This document shows, piece after piece, positions 1 to 6,773 of a stretch of 20,090 bases of DNA. The first letter of the stretch is position 1, and each line of letters opens with the position of its first letter. Location of the stretch: contig NZ_JOIR01000067.1 in NCBI RefSeq assembly GCF_000720115.1, positions 1 to 20,090 on the forward strand. The letters are read 5' to 3'. Made by a program: the position numbers and the translations under genes. The notes below the pieces were generated by a model. The model saw only the letters and a program-made list of their open reading frames with translations, was not told where the DNA came from and ran no database searches. Source of the stretch: Streptomyces sp. NRRL F-2580. Its GTDB lineage: Bacteria > Actinomycetota > Actinomycetes > Streptomycetales > Streptomycetaceae.

Positions 1-2
1 TC

Positions 3-83
3 CTCCAACACCTACTCGCCACCTGGACCGGCACCTGCCCAACCTGCCGACAACCCACCTGGCAGCCCTACGACACCACCTAA
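3..83 (+). CDS. C-terminal tail of an unidentified gene (cut by window edge)
   Basis: An open frame enters from the left edge and stops at TAA 81-83, giving 26 residues. They include a Cys-x-x-Cys pair (TGTCPTCRQ) and two Trp residues, which would fit the last zinc knuckle of a larger protein. The family cannot be identified from this piece. The other two forward frames also run on for some distance, so the choice of frame rests only on the Cys pair and the clean stop. Confidence 0.3.
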   Translation, partial: LQHLLATWTGTCPTCRQPTWQPYDTT

Positions 84-239
84 CAAAGCCCTACTAGAGG
101 CTGCGCCACCGATCGGCACACGCGCGGACCCGCCTCCGGCTGACCGGACGTGCGCTCGACGCCCGGGGCCGTAGTCGCTCGTCCGCGGCGGCTTCGGGTC
201 AGGGCCGTGTTGCTTCCGCGGTCCCGGCATTGACCGGGC

Positions 240-420
240 ATGCGCACGATCAAGCGTGCGGCGGTGGCCGTGATGGCGGTGGCGGCGCCGGCCGCTCCCA
301 CTGCCACGGCTGCCCCGGCCTACAAGTGCGCCAGCAGCACGAAGGACAGCGAAGAGCAGCCGCAGGGCTGGACGGCCGGCACCGAAGGGAACACAGGCTG
401 CTTCACTGCCCTGACCCGTC
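240..420 (+). pseudogene. Start of a small secreted protein, truncated
   Basis: The frame opens with a typical Sec signal peptide: MRTIKR, then an Ala/Val-rich core and an AAPA-type cleavage region. A short mature stretch follows (YKCASSTKDSEE). After about residue 60 the frame enters DNA that codes for a transposase relic on the other strand, so the native 3' end is missing. No good ribosome site precedes the ATG. It may be the 5' remnant of a short secreted Streptomyces protein; the family is not recognised. Confidence 0.3.
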
Positions 421-422
421 AT

Positions 423-649
423 TTATCCCTGAGACCAGGCGGCGGCCACGGCCAGGGGCCGGCCGCGGCCATCGCAGGCGAGATGGATTTTGGTGGTCAG
501 GCCTCCGCGGGATCGGCCGAGGGCGTGATCGTCCGGTTCGTCCGCGCGGTGTTTCCCCCTTTTCGCCTCGTGGCGGCGGCGTGCTGGTGGGCGCGGACGA
601 TGGTGGAGTCGATCTGGACCAGCCAGTCGATGTCACCAGCCGCGTCGGC
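423..649 (-). pseudogene. IS5-family transposase remnant (frameshifted)
   Basis: On the minus strand, about 75 residues of an IS5-type DDE transposase are readable in two frames. The first frame gives DWLVQIDSTIVRAHQHAA, which contains the first catalytic Asp of the DDE triad in its usual DST-x-x-RAHQHA setting. After a frame change near 540, the reading DHALGRSRGGLTTKIHLA continues to TAA at 423-425. The N-terminal DNA-binding part, the rest of the catalytic core and the terminal repeats are absent, so this is an inactive internal fragment. Its upstream end is fused in frame to the hypothetical gene that starts at 958. Confidence 0.8.
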
Positions 650-958
650 CGATCCGCGCCGCAACCATTGGTCGTCGCGGTTTTCGACGGTGAGGCCGGC
701 GGCGCGGAGGGTGACGGCGAGGACGAGGCCGAACGCGTGCCGCAGGCCGGACAGGTCTGCCTGTAGGGGTCGGGTCCGCCGCCGTCCGCGTTGGCGGGTC
801 GCGGGGCGGGTGATCGGGGTGGGCATCCAGCCGACCGTGACTCCGCGTGCGGGGTGGATGAGCTGGACGCCCTCGCCGCCGGTGGCGATCTCCTCGAATC
901 CGGCCGCGGTGAGCACTGCGCGGACCCGCAGGTAGAGCTCGTCCTCTTGATCATTCAT
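497..958 (-). CDS. Hypothetical protein with transposase-derived tail
   Basis: Starting at ATG 956-958, about 100 residues look like a genuine small actinomycete protein: MNDQEDELYLRVRAVL, a segment AGFEEIATGGEGVQLIHP, a basic TRQRGRRR patch and an Ala/Leu-rich helix. From about residue 104 the sequence becomes the IS5 transposase relic and continues in its frame to a stop at 497-499. The native stop codon was therefore probably lost when the IS fragment joined. The start lies only 22 nt beyond a strong hairpin (981-1011), which leaves little room for a promoter. The ribosome site (AGGT) is weak. No family is recognised, and the chimera may not be expressed. Confidence 0.45.
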   Translation of the reverse strand: MNDQEDELYLRVRAVLTAAGFEEIATGGEGVQLIHPARGVTVGWMPTPITRPATRQRGRRRTRPLQADLSGLRHAFGLVLAVTLRAAGLTVENRDDQWLRRGSADAAGDIDWLVQIDSTIVRAHQHAAATRRKGGNTARTNRTITPSADPAEA

Positions 959-980
959 GGCTGGGACCTGCAGAGCTGCG

Positions 981-1011
981 CCGGCCGCACGGCGGCACGC
1001 CGTGCGGCCGG
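981..1011. terminator. Perfect 14-bp stem-loop, probable terminator
   Basis: The arm CCGGCCGCACGGCG (981-994) is followed by loop GCA and its exact reverse complement (998-1011). It begins 13 nt beyond the stop of the minus-strand CBM48-like gene. There is no T-run, as is common for Streptomyces intrinsic terminators. The stem is symmetrical and could act in both directions. Confidence 0.65.
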
Positions 1012-1024
1012 TACGCACGGTGGC

Positions 1025-1300
1025 TCAGGTGTGGATGCGGCTGTTGGTGCCGTCGTAGTGGTCCGTGGCCTCGTCGTTGAACCAGTAGTCGTCGGCCGCG
1101 GGGTAGCGGAAGGAGTGACTGCCGTTGGTGGGGAGGGAGACCTCGGCGGCGCGGGTGCCGTCGCCCCGGGGTTCGAGGGGGTGGGCGGCGGGGTTCCAGT
1201 GGGTGAAGTCCCCGACCACGCTGACCGGCCCCTCGGGGGTGTTCTCGGGGAGGACGAAGGTGACCTGGGCCTTGTCCTTGACGCGCCTGCGTTCCAGCAC
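1025..1300 (-). CDS. Isoamylase N-terminal-like / CBM48 (glycogen-binding) small protein
   Basis: This 91-residue protein consists of little more than one early-set beta-sandwich of the isoamylase N-terminal/AMPK-beta type. The recognisable core is AQVTFVLPENTPEGPVSVVGDFTHWNP in two parts: the VxxxGDFxxWNP turn, then HPLEPRGDGTRAAEVSLP and a FRYPAADDYWFNDE strand with aromatic residues that could stack on glucan. I chose the GTG at 1298-1300 because GGAG lies 7 nt upstream; the frame itself is open to 1339. Such stand-alone domains are common in Streptomyces, and no catalytic domain is present. A role in binding alpha-glucan or as a scaffold is inferred from the family only. A strong hairpin follows the stop. 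Confidence 0.8.
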   Translation of the reverse strand: MLERRRVKDKAQVTFVLPENTPEGPVSVVGDFTHWNPAAHPLEPRGDGTRAAEVSLPTNGSHSFRYPAADDYWFNDEATDHYDGTNSRIHT

Positions 1301-1612
1301 AGGCGATCTCCAGCCGTAGAGGGTCAGGGGTTCGTGCATCCTCGCCCGTGCTCGCGTCGGCGGCGGACCTGCCGGGCGGCGTGCGTGTGCGGGTCGCCCG
1401 ACAGGAAGCCGCGGACGGGCAAGGGCTGCTGGAGGAGGGAACGACGGGCCGAGGATGCCCGGTGCCCGTGGCGGGGCCCGGCCGGGGTGGCGTCAACCGG
1501 CCGGGCCCCGCGTGCGTGGACCCTCTCGTCGCCCTGTCACCGTGCCACGGCCGACCGTGGGCCGCCCGGTGTGCGGTCCGTGTGGGGGACCGGTGGCCGG
1601 GTGCCGCCCCGG
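1301..1612. other. Intergenic, no supported gene
   Basis: This 312-nt gap lies between two minus-strand genes. Its open frames are low-complexity Arg/Pro/Gly shadows with no plausible start site. It should contain the promoter of the CBM48-like gene, but I see no convincing -35/-10 pair. Confidence 0.4.
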
Positions 1613-1921
1613 TCAGCTGTCGGTGATCGGGAAGAGCGCGTCGGCGCCGGTCATCTCCAGCAGGCGCCGGAACTGGGGCTGCGGGTTGCCCAGGGTGATG
1701 CGCCGGCCGTGTTCTGCTGCGGTCTGCCGCGCCTGGATGAGGGCGTTGAGGCCGGAGGAGTCGCAGAACGACAGACCGGACAGGTCGACGACGATCTCGT
1801 CCGGGCCGCCCGGCTGGGTGATCGCCGCGTGCAGGGCGTCGCGCAGCATCGCCGCCCGGTCGATGTCCATCTCACCACCCACGTGTACGACACGGCGCTG
1901 ATCATCACCGTTCACCCACAC
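1613..1921 (-). CDS. STAS-domain anti-sigma factor antagonist
   Basis: The 102-residue product is a single STAS domain of the SpoIIAA/RsbV/BldG type. Such proteins bind and sequester anti-sigma kinases, so releasing a sigma factor, and are switched off by serine phosphorylation. Visible marks are the first strand VVHVGGEMDIDRA, the helix LRDALHAAI, the strand DEIVVDLSGLSFCDSSGL and the C-terminal GADALF. The phosphorylatable serine would be Ser55 in DSSG. I chose GTG 1919-1921 because GAGAGGTGAG stands 6 nt upstream. An in-frame ATG at 1958-1960 would add 13 residues but has no ribosome site. No partner kinase or sigma gene lies in this window, so its target is unknown. Confidence 0.85.
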   Translation of the reverse strand: MWVNGDDQRRVVHVGGEMDIDRAAMLRDALHAAITQPGGPDEIVVDLSGLSFCDSSGLNALIQARQTAAEHGRRITLGNPQPQFRRLLEMTGADALFPITDS

Positions 1922-2505
1922 GCCCTGCTCACCTCTCTCGAGATCTTCTACGCCGCCCATGATGAGGCAGGCTGGGCGTGAAGGGGCATAAACAGGACAG
2001 AGGCCGGGCTGTGGGCAGAAGTTGTGGACAGGCTTCGATGCTGTCCGTTGTTCGGGCTGTTGCTGTCGATCGGTAGCTATGGGCCCAACTCTGGCAGAAC
2101 TTGAGCCGGCCGGCTCCGGTTCGAGTTCATCGACATCGACTGCTTCGACGTCTCGTTCTGAATCCCGCGGCTGGGGCGTACCCGGCAGCGCCTCACCCGG
2201 GCGCGAGCACTCTGTCCGGCGGGGACGCCTCCTCGTCCAGCGTGTCAACGGCAGGTCCCATCGGGAAGAGGGGTGCGATAGCGACTGTGGAGAGCCGCAG
2301 GAACGAGGGCCCTCACCCCGGCGAGGGGCGGCGGCCCATTCGTGGTCCGGGCGCGGCCTCGCCTCAGCCAGCGCTGCGCCCTGTTCTGACGAAGCCGCCA
2401 CACCGAGGCCTATGAGAGAGCACGACCGTACCCCTCACCTCGCCCATGCGACTACGACGCGGCTGGCGACTCGGCCGACGCCGGGCCCGGGGGATGGTTG
2501 AACGG
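1922..2505. other. Gap without a supported gene
   Basis: This stretch of about 580 nt lies between the STAS gene and the broken HA gene. Several open frames cross it on both strands, but they are arginine/serine-rich and match nothing I recognise. It may hold the STAS promoter and worn-out DNA. Confidence 0.35.
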
Positions 2506-3152
2506 TCACGACGCGGCCCAGTCGACGCCGGCCTCGGCGAGCGCCCGGAGCCGTGCCGGGTCGAGCCGGCCGCGGCGGGTTTTGTGGTTGCCGATACAGA
2601 TACCGCTGCGGTGTTCGGTGCCGTCGGGCAGCAGCTCGACGACGGCTCGCCCTGGCATTCCGCCTTCCCGTTCGGTGCACTGCTGAAGGGCCTCCCAGGC
2701 CCTTCAGGAACGCCTCGCCGCCCGTGCGAACCGTCTGCTGCGGTCGTTCCGGGGGCGACCCGACACAGCGAGGACGTCGGCCGGTGGTTCGCCACCCAGC
2801 GGCGGAACTTGGGCCGGCTGAACGAGGAGCAGCGGTGCCGGCTCGGCGAACTGGGCGTGAAAAATGCTCTACGGGCCCGCAGGACGGCGGCGAAGGCGGC
2901 CGCGGTGGCCGCCCGTCCTTCGGGCAGGAGGTGGGTGAGGTAGGCGTGGTGGCGCTGCCAGTCGGTGGTCCACCCCAGCCGACCGCGGGTTCAAGGCGAG
3001 GTCGAACGCGGCCAACGCAGCGGCCTGCCGCTGCGTCCGGTTGGGGCCTTTATCCAGCCGGCGGGCCGGCGCACGTTCGTCAGCCACTGCCACACCGCCA
3101 GGTCGACCGCGGTGGCGCGCCGCGGCGCGGCGAGCGGCCCGTGGAGCTCGTA
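2506..3152 (-). pseudogene. Helicase-associated (HA) domain gene, broken and partly inverted
   Basis: Pieces of the Streptomyces-type HA repeat, normally found at the C-terminus of large DEAD-like helicases, are readable in several frames. Minus strand, from about 3152: YELHGPLAAPRRATAV, then WQWLTNVRRPAG, then a frame change to LDKGPNRTQRQAAAL, and another to GWTTDWQRHHAYLTHLLP. The next segment, VVPGATRHSEDVGRWFATQR followed by GRLNEEQRCRLGELGVK, is on the plus strand at about 2736-2866. The tail returns to the minus strand: GGEAFLKGL, a frame change, EALQQCTEREGGMPGR, GNHKTRRGRLDPARLR and LAEAGVDWAAS, with a stop at 2506-2508. HA modules are tryptophan-rich and thought to help DNA binding. 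No helicase motor is present. With several frameshifts and an inversion this cannot be functional. Confidence 0.75.
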
Positions 3153-3229
3153 GGGAAATCGCGTTCCTGGTGGATTTCGAGAGAGCGGACGTACTTTTCC
3201 GCCGAGGTTTTGGCGGCTCCGCTGTTGAA

Positions 3230-3520
3230 TCAGCCGTTCACGGCGTTGGACAGCAATCCTGCGACCACCAAAAAGACGACGACCACCGCGAGAACGACCC
3301 CCAGCATGGCTGCCACCTTGCCGGCAGTCGGCAGCTGTGTTTTCGCAATCTTCACGTTGGCGGCCATGCCCAGCGCGCCCAGCCCACCGCCGATCGCACC
3401 GCCTATGAAGAGCAGTCCAAGCGGGAGCAGGGAGAGGACCACCTGCCAGGGGGCGAGTCCGTCAAACAACTTCTTCTTGGTGAGCGGCGTAAGGGTGTCG
3501 ACCTGCGGCGACTTTGACAC
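3230..3520 (-). CDS. Small two-helix membrane protein
   Basis: This 96-residue protein has a short polar N-terminus (VSKSPQVDTLTPLTKKKLFD) and two hydrophobic spans, at about residues 25-53 (with a Gly-rich GGAIGGGLGALG part) and 67-92. GTG 3518-3520 is the start because GGAAGG lies 7 nt upstream. The basic stretch TKKKL before the first helix and KIAK between the helices suggest the short loop faces the cytoplasm. No family function is known to me. Two perfect palindromes lie 80-140 bp upstream (3600-3612 and 3646-3660) and may regulate it. Confidence 0.75.
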   Translation of the reverse strand: MSKSPQVDTLTPLTKKKLFDGLAPWQVVLSLLPLGLLFIGGAIGGGLGALGMAANVKIAKTQLPTAGKVAAMLGVVLAVVVVFLVVAGLLSNAVNG

Positions 3521-3599
3521 GGCTGGTCCTTCCGATGCGCCATACGTGCGCAGTCGATTCAAAGTGGGCGGGCGTGAGATGGTGTGCCCAAGCAGATGG

Positions 3600-3660
3600 T
3601 GCCCGCCGGGCATATCGCACGGGCGTTCGTGATCTTATCCACTCGATGCCCCGCGGGCAT
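3600..3660. promoter_or_regulatory. Pair of perfect palindromes upstream of the small membrane protein
   Basis: TGCCCG-C-CGGGCA spans 3600-3612 and ATGCCC-CGC-GGGCAT spans 3646-3660. Both contain the same TGCCC half-site. They lie upstream of the minus-strand gene at 3520, so they could be operators or cruciform-prone sites. GC-rich DNA produces short palindromes by chance, so the functional reading is weak. Confidence 0.3.
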
Positions 3661-3808
3661 GCGTCGCGTTGGCCTCCGTTCGGGCACGATCTGGACGCTC
3701 TTGATCGATCCGGTGTTCGAATCACCATCAATCCGCACGGAACCGTCGAACGACGTCGCCTTGGTCGACAGGAGCATCGTGCCGAGCTTGCAAACGCGGG
3801 AGAGGTAG

Positions 3809-4108
3809 GCGGCCGCCCGGCCCTGGTCGGGGGCCGAGAACCTGCGTCGGCACCTCCTCGGCTATCGGTCCCAGTCCTACGCCACCGACGTCAACTCGCT
3901 GCGCTCCGGTGACCTGCTCTTCTGCAAGTGGAGGAAGGAGCCGGTGTACAACCGCGCAGCGGTCGTGACCGGCAGGGGCCAGGGTCAGGTCAACCTCGCC
4001 CAGCTCGGGTGGACGAACCACCTGAACGCGGCCCTCGGCCGCCGGTACCGCGGCTCGGAAAACCCCATCGTCAGCGTGGTGGCGATCCGACTGGTGAGCA
4101 CGAATTGA
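3809..4108 (+). pseudogene. Amidase_6-like protein, C-terminal remnant
   Basis: The frame opens after an in-frame TAG at 3806-3808 and ends at TGA 4106-4108. It reads WSGAENLRRHLLGYRSQSY, then SLRSGDLLFCKW and YNRAAVVTGRG. This resembles the Streptomyces putative amidase domain (Amidase_6, Pfam PF12671, an NlpC/P60-like fold), in which a W-x-x-A-x-NL helix is followed by L-x-x-GDLxFxxW and an H-A-x-x-V strand. Here the expected His before A-x-x-V is Arg (NRAAVV), and the N-terminal half with the catalytic Cys is missing. It is therefore a dead 3' fragment. Its stop overlaps the possible start of the next short ORF. Confidence 0.55.
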
Positions 4109-4119
4109 GCACGGCGCCG

Positions 4120-4209
4120 GTGAGGTCGGCGTTCCTGAGCTGCCTGCCGACGGTCTCCGTCCTGACGGGTTGCTCGGCTGGGTCGGACCTCGGCTACGAC
4201 GACGACTGA
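4120..4209 (+). pseudogene. Truncated lipoprotein leader
   Basis: From GTG 4120 the 29 codons read MRSAFLSCLPTVSV, then the lipobox LTGC-SAGS, then an acidic end DLGYDDD and TGA 4207-4209. This is the signal peptide and first residues of a bacterial lipoprotein with nothing after it. An alternative TTG at 4105-4107 overlaps the TGA of the amidase relic (ATTGA), so the two were probably once a coupled pair. No ribosome site is visible at the GTG. It could be a genuine lipopeptide but is more likely a relic. Confidence 0.4.
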
Positions 4210-4382
4210 TCCCGGCACGCGCCGAGATCCTCGGCCGACACAGGGAGCCTGACGGTGTCGGCACTGCGACCTCTTGGTCAGGCCAACGGGCCGCCGTTCC
4301 ACGGCGGTCCGGGCCGGGCCGCCCGAGGACACGACCGCTGGTCGGCACGCGGGATCGGCCGGTGCGCGGATACCGGTCGGCG

Positions 4383-4640
4383 TCAGGCAGGCTGTGGTGG
4401 TCGGGGTGGATCGGTGCGGGCGCAGCGGACGCAGGTGGTCGCGGCCGGGCGGATCTTCATGCGTTCGGGCGGAATCGTGCCGCCGCAGCCTGGGCACTGT
4501 CCGTACTGTCCTCGTTCGAGCCGTTCCAGCGCTCGGTCTCACAGCGGAGGCTGGTCGCCTCCCGAGACTTCCCGCGGTCGGTCTCCTCCGCCCCGAGCCA
4601 CCCACGCGTCCGCGGTCGCGATCGAAATGGCGGGTCACGG
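4383..4640 (-). pseudogene. TraR/DksA-type zinc-finger protein, frameshifted
   Basis: The minus strand reads IATADAWVARG, then after a frame change AEETDRGKSREATSLRCETE, then after another LERLERGQYGQCPGCGGTIP, PERMKIRPAATTCVRC, ending at 4383-4385. This is the C-terminal coiled-coil end and four-Cys zinc finger (CPGC...CVRC) of DksA/TraR proteins, which enter the RNA polymerase secondary channel. In the zinc-finger frame a TGA lies just before the helix, so no continuous protein can be made. All four zinc-binding Cys residues remain, which suggests recent decay. The N-terminal coiled coil is absent or unreadable. Confidence 0.65.
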
Positions 4641-4785
4641 ATGTCGCCAGACCTACCTGCAAGGCCGGGCGCGGAGGCGGCCTGTGCCCAGCTCCGCCGT
4701 CCGAAACCGCCGACCCAGGGGAGCGAGGTTGGGGTCGGCCATAGAGCGTGGGGCCCTGGCTTCGTGTTCGCCCGGATTTCGCTGT

Positions 4786-5127
4786 TCAGCTCCTGCGGGT
4801 CAACGGTTGCCCGGAGAAGCTCACCCCTGCCAGGCCATGGGCTACGAGGTTGCGGATGTTGCTGTGATCAGTGTCGTTCGGCGTTGCCAGCACGCTGCGG
4901 TAGTGCTCACCGAATGCCTGCAGGGCCTCTTGGTCGCTCAGTCCTTCCAGCAGGGCCAGTCCCAGCGTCTTGCAGGAACCCTCGTTCTCACCTGCGGCGT
5001 TTTCCAGTTCTCCGTTGCGGAACGCCTGCGGCTGATAGTCGTAATGCGCAGCGACGAAGGCCAGGGTGTCGGCGAACTGGTGCTCACCCGACGCGAGGCT
5101 TGCCCGGAGCGAGTTCAGATCCGTCAT
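4786..5127 (-). CDS. HopJ family protein
   Basis: The 113-residue product matches the whole HopJ family (named for a Pseudomonas type III effector, Pfam PF08888) from end to end: an N-terminal helix, FADTLAFVAAHYDYQPQAFR, NGELENAAGENEGSCKTLGL, then LEGLSDQEALQAFGEHYR and TPNDTDHSNIRNLVAHGL. ATG 5125-5127 has AAGGGAA upstream at a normal distance. HopJ-like proteins occur widely outside pathogens with type III secretion. In an actinomycete without such a system, the effector name should not be taken as function, which is unknown. A GGGGG-ACAATA-CCCCC palindrome lies about 50 bp upstream. The gene stands alone and is intact among relics. Confidence 0.88.
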   Translation of the reverse strand: MTDLNSLRASLASGEHQFADTLAFVAAHYDYQPQAFRNGELENAAGENEGSCKTLGLALLEGLSDQEALQAFGEHYRSVLATPNDTDHSNIRNLVAHGLAGVSFSGQPLTRRS

Positions 5128-5174
5128 GTCGGTTCCCTTGGGTTGGACGGACGATCCGACTGCCGTCCGTGACC

Positions 5175-5190
5175 GGGGGACAATACCCCC
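5175..5190 (-). promoter_or_regulatory. Palindrome over a possible -10 of the HopJ gene
   Basis: GGGGG (5175-5179) and CCCCC (5186-5190) flank ACAATA. On the minus strand the centre reads TATTGT, a fair -10 hexamer about 50 nt before the HopJ start. I see no clear -35. The arms could form an operator. The call rests only on position and symmetry. Confidence 0.3.
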
Positions 5191-5326
5191 CTTGAGGCCA
5201 GCCGGTGGGAATCGGGTCACATGTCGGAACGAGCGGCATCTCCGCAGGTCACGATGTGCGGCTGTGCAACCTGCCGAGAGCCGGTGAGAGCCACAACCGC
5301 GTTCGAGGTTCGGGCAACCTCACATG

Positions 5327-5341
5327 ACTCACCAAGTGAGT
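5327..5341. promoter_or_regulatory. Perfect 6-3-6 inverted repeat
   Basis: ACTCAC-CAA-GTGAGT is a perfect palindrome of the size bound by MarR- or TetR-type dimers. It lies at the end of a degraded minus-strand coding region and has no intact neighbouring gene to control, so it may be an orphaned operator or chance. Confidence 0.25.
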
Positions 5342-5720
5342 GCGAGCGTGCCTGCGCCTGCGCGGGCAGGGCAGGGAACACGGCCACCGAGCCGTCCTTG
5401 TCGCGGCAATCTCAATCGCCGCCACGTCTGTCGTGCGGCTGTTGACCAAACCGTTCTGCGTGCCAAGCCCGGGCAGCACCCGGTACGGAGCCTGAACCGG
5501 GTTCGCGGTGACCCACTTCTGCTCCTGCGCGATCCACTGGTGAGCGGCCGCGTCCAGCATGACCCGCGGCGCCCGGACGTGCCCGCGCTCTGCGCGACGC
5601 TCAGCAGAGCGGCAGCGCCCTTCCGCTCCGCGCCCATCACCGCCGAGTAGGCGAGTACCGAAGGCTCGTCGCCCTGGCCGGCTGAGGACCCTGCGGCGCA
5701 CCGGCGGCCGCCGCACGCGT
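5329..5720 (-). pseudogene. Degraded unidentified coding region
   Basis: The minus strand reads LAYSAVMGAERKGAAALLSV in one frame, then after a shift VMLDAAAHQWIAQEQKWV and TANPVQAPYRVLPGLGTQNG, TDVAAIEIAAT in another, and ends near ARAGAGTLALTW at 5329. The composition is that of real protein, but I do not recognise the family and no single frame holds it. At least one frameshift separates the two halves. Confidence 0.4.
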
Positions 5721-5854
5721 ACGGCGCCGCCGCGTGCCCAGGACACCCACGACCAACGCGGCATGTGACCGCAACCCGTCGGCGTCTACGACGCCCGAAC
5801 AGCACCCGCGTAGTGACGACATGCGCACGGTCGCCCTGCGGCTCGGAGGCAGAC

Positions 5855-6178
5855 CTACTTGCGGCCCGCGATGCTGATCTTCGGCGGGGCGGCGGACGCC
5901 TTGCAGCCGCACCCGCCCTCACCTGCGGTCTTCGGGGCGCAGGAGAAGGGGTGGCGGCGTCGGCCGAACCACCAGGTCCCGGCGGAGAGGCGGTCGGGGC
6001 GACGGCGAGAGCTGTCAGCCAGCCCACCCACCGCCCCCGCCCCGGCGCCGACGACCCCCGCCGCGATCAGGACGGGGAGCGCGCAGCACGCCACGTAGGC
6101 CAAGGCGGCCAGTCCGCCGAAAGCCTTCGGGGCACGCGCAAGGCGGGTGTCAGCAGCAGGGTTCGGCAGGCGGTCCAC
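5855..6178 (-). CDS. Cys-rich small membrane protein with internal frame slip
   Basis: The frame of 107 residues starts at GTG 6176-6178 (GGA about 8 nt upstream). A hydrophobic span, FGGLAALAYVACCALPVLI, carries a CC pair. The middle is unexpectedly polar, and the end is WWFGRRRHPFSCAPK, then GEGGCGCKAS. In the neighbouring frame the polar middle becomes a good second helix (GWLTALAVAPTA), so the natural protein was probably two-helix and the region holds two compensating indels. A Cys pair within a membrane helix plus a C-terminal CxC recalls MerT-like small metal transporters, but this is only resemblance. In its present form the second membrane span is destroyed, so it may be non-functional. 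Confidence 0.5.
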   Translation of the reverse strand: MDRLPNPAADTRLARAPKAFGGLAALAYVACCALPVLIAAGVVGAGAGAVGGLADSSRRRPDRLSAGTWWFGRRRHPFSCAPKTAGEGGCGCKASAAPPKISIAGRK

Positions 6179-6211
6179 GGCCAGGGTCCGCAGCGGCCGG
6201 TGTCCCCCGCT

Positions 6212-6660
6212 CGTTGAGCTGGGCGGGTTCGTGCTTGTGGTCGACGGTGATGGAGTCGTAGTGGTTCGCTCCGCCGATCGACCGCTCCTGTGGCCCGGCT
6301 ACTACTCGGAAGTGCGCCATTCGCGCAGGTCAGAGGTGGTGGTCGCCAAGGGCCTATGGGTCGATGTCGAGCCCACCGGTTTCATCGGTGGACATGCAGG
6401 TGACTGAGGCTCTGGGGGTGACCCTCGTCCTGTCAAGCACATCGCCAAGGGCAAGGGGGTCGAGGGCGAGCGCGCCCAGGACCTGCTGAGGCGTGGGGGC
6501 CGGCGGGAGCCGGGCACCGGCGACGGGATCCTCGTGGGCGGCCACGGCGGCCACGGCGGCAGCGGAGTTCCTATCGACGAGTGGGAGAACGTCATGTGGT
6601 CGCGGATCGCGAGATGAACAAGGTCCACGACGAGCTCTGAGAGGCGACGCGAACTGGGCC
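6212..6660 (+). pseudogene. Degraded unidentified coding region
   Basis: Plus-strand pieces of protein-like sequence lie in successive frames: LVELGGFVLVVDGDGVVVV, LLWPGYYSEVRHSRRSE, VVVAKGLWVDVEPTGF (stop near 6405), then KHIAKGKGVEGERAQDLL, GDGILVGGHGGHGGSGVPID and, after another shift, VADREMNKVHDEL with a stop at about 6640. I do not recognise the family. The repeated GGHGGHGG element and the frame changes suggest a decayed gene rather than several small ones. Confidence 0.35.
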
Positions 6661-6773
6661 CCAGCCCGACTTGGCGGGCAGGGACGCGCGTGAGCGTTGT
6701 GGTCGGCTGGCACCGGGGCGGAAGGTGACCCCGGCCTGGGCTGGGCTGGGGCGGGGTGGAGGGCGACGCATGC

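Noticed and set aside
791..1981. A 396-codon open frame on the plus strand
   Set aside because: It runs antisense to the hypothetical protein, the CBM48-like gene and the STAS gene, all of which have recognisable family motifs; the plus-strand product is a GC-bias shadow.
3199..3216. Stem-loop CCGCC-N8-GGCGG after the small membrane protein, considered as a terminator
   Set aside because: The stem is only 5 bp and on the minus strand it is followed by A residues rather than T residues; too weak to call.
4170..5195. Two overlapping plus-strand frames of more than 300 codons
   Set aside because: They are antisense to the DksA relic and the clear HopJ gene and contain no recognisable domain.
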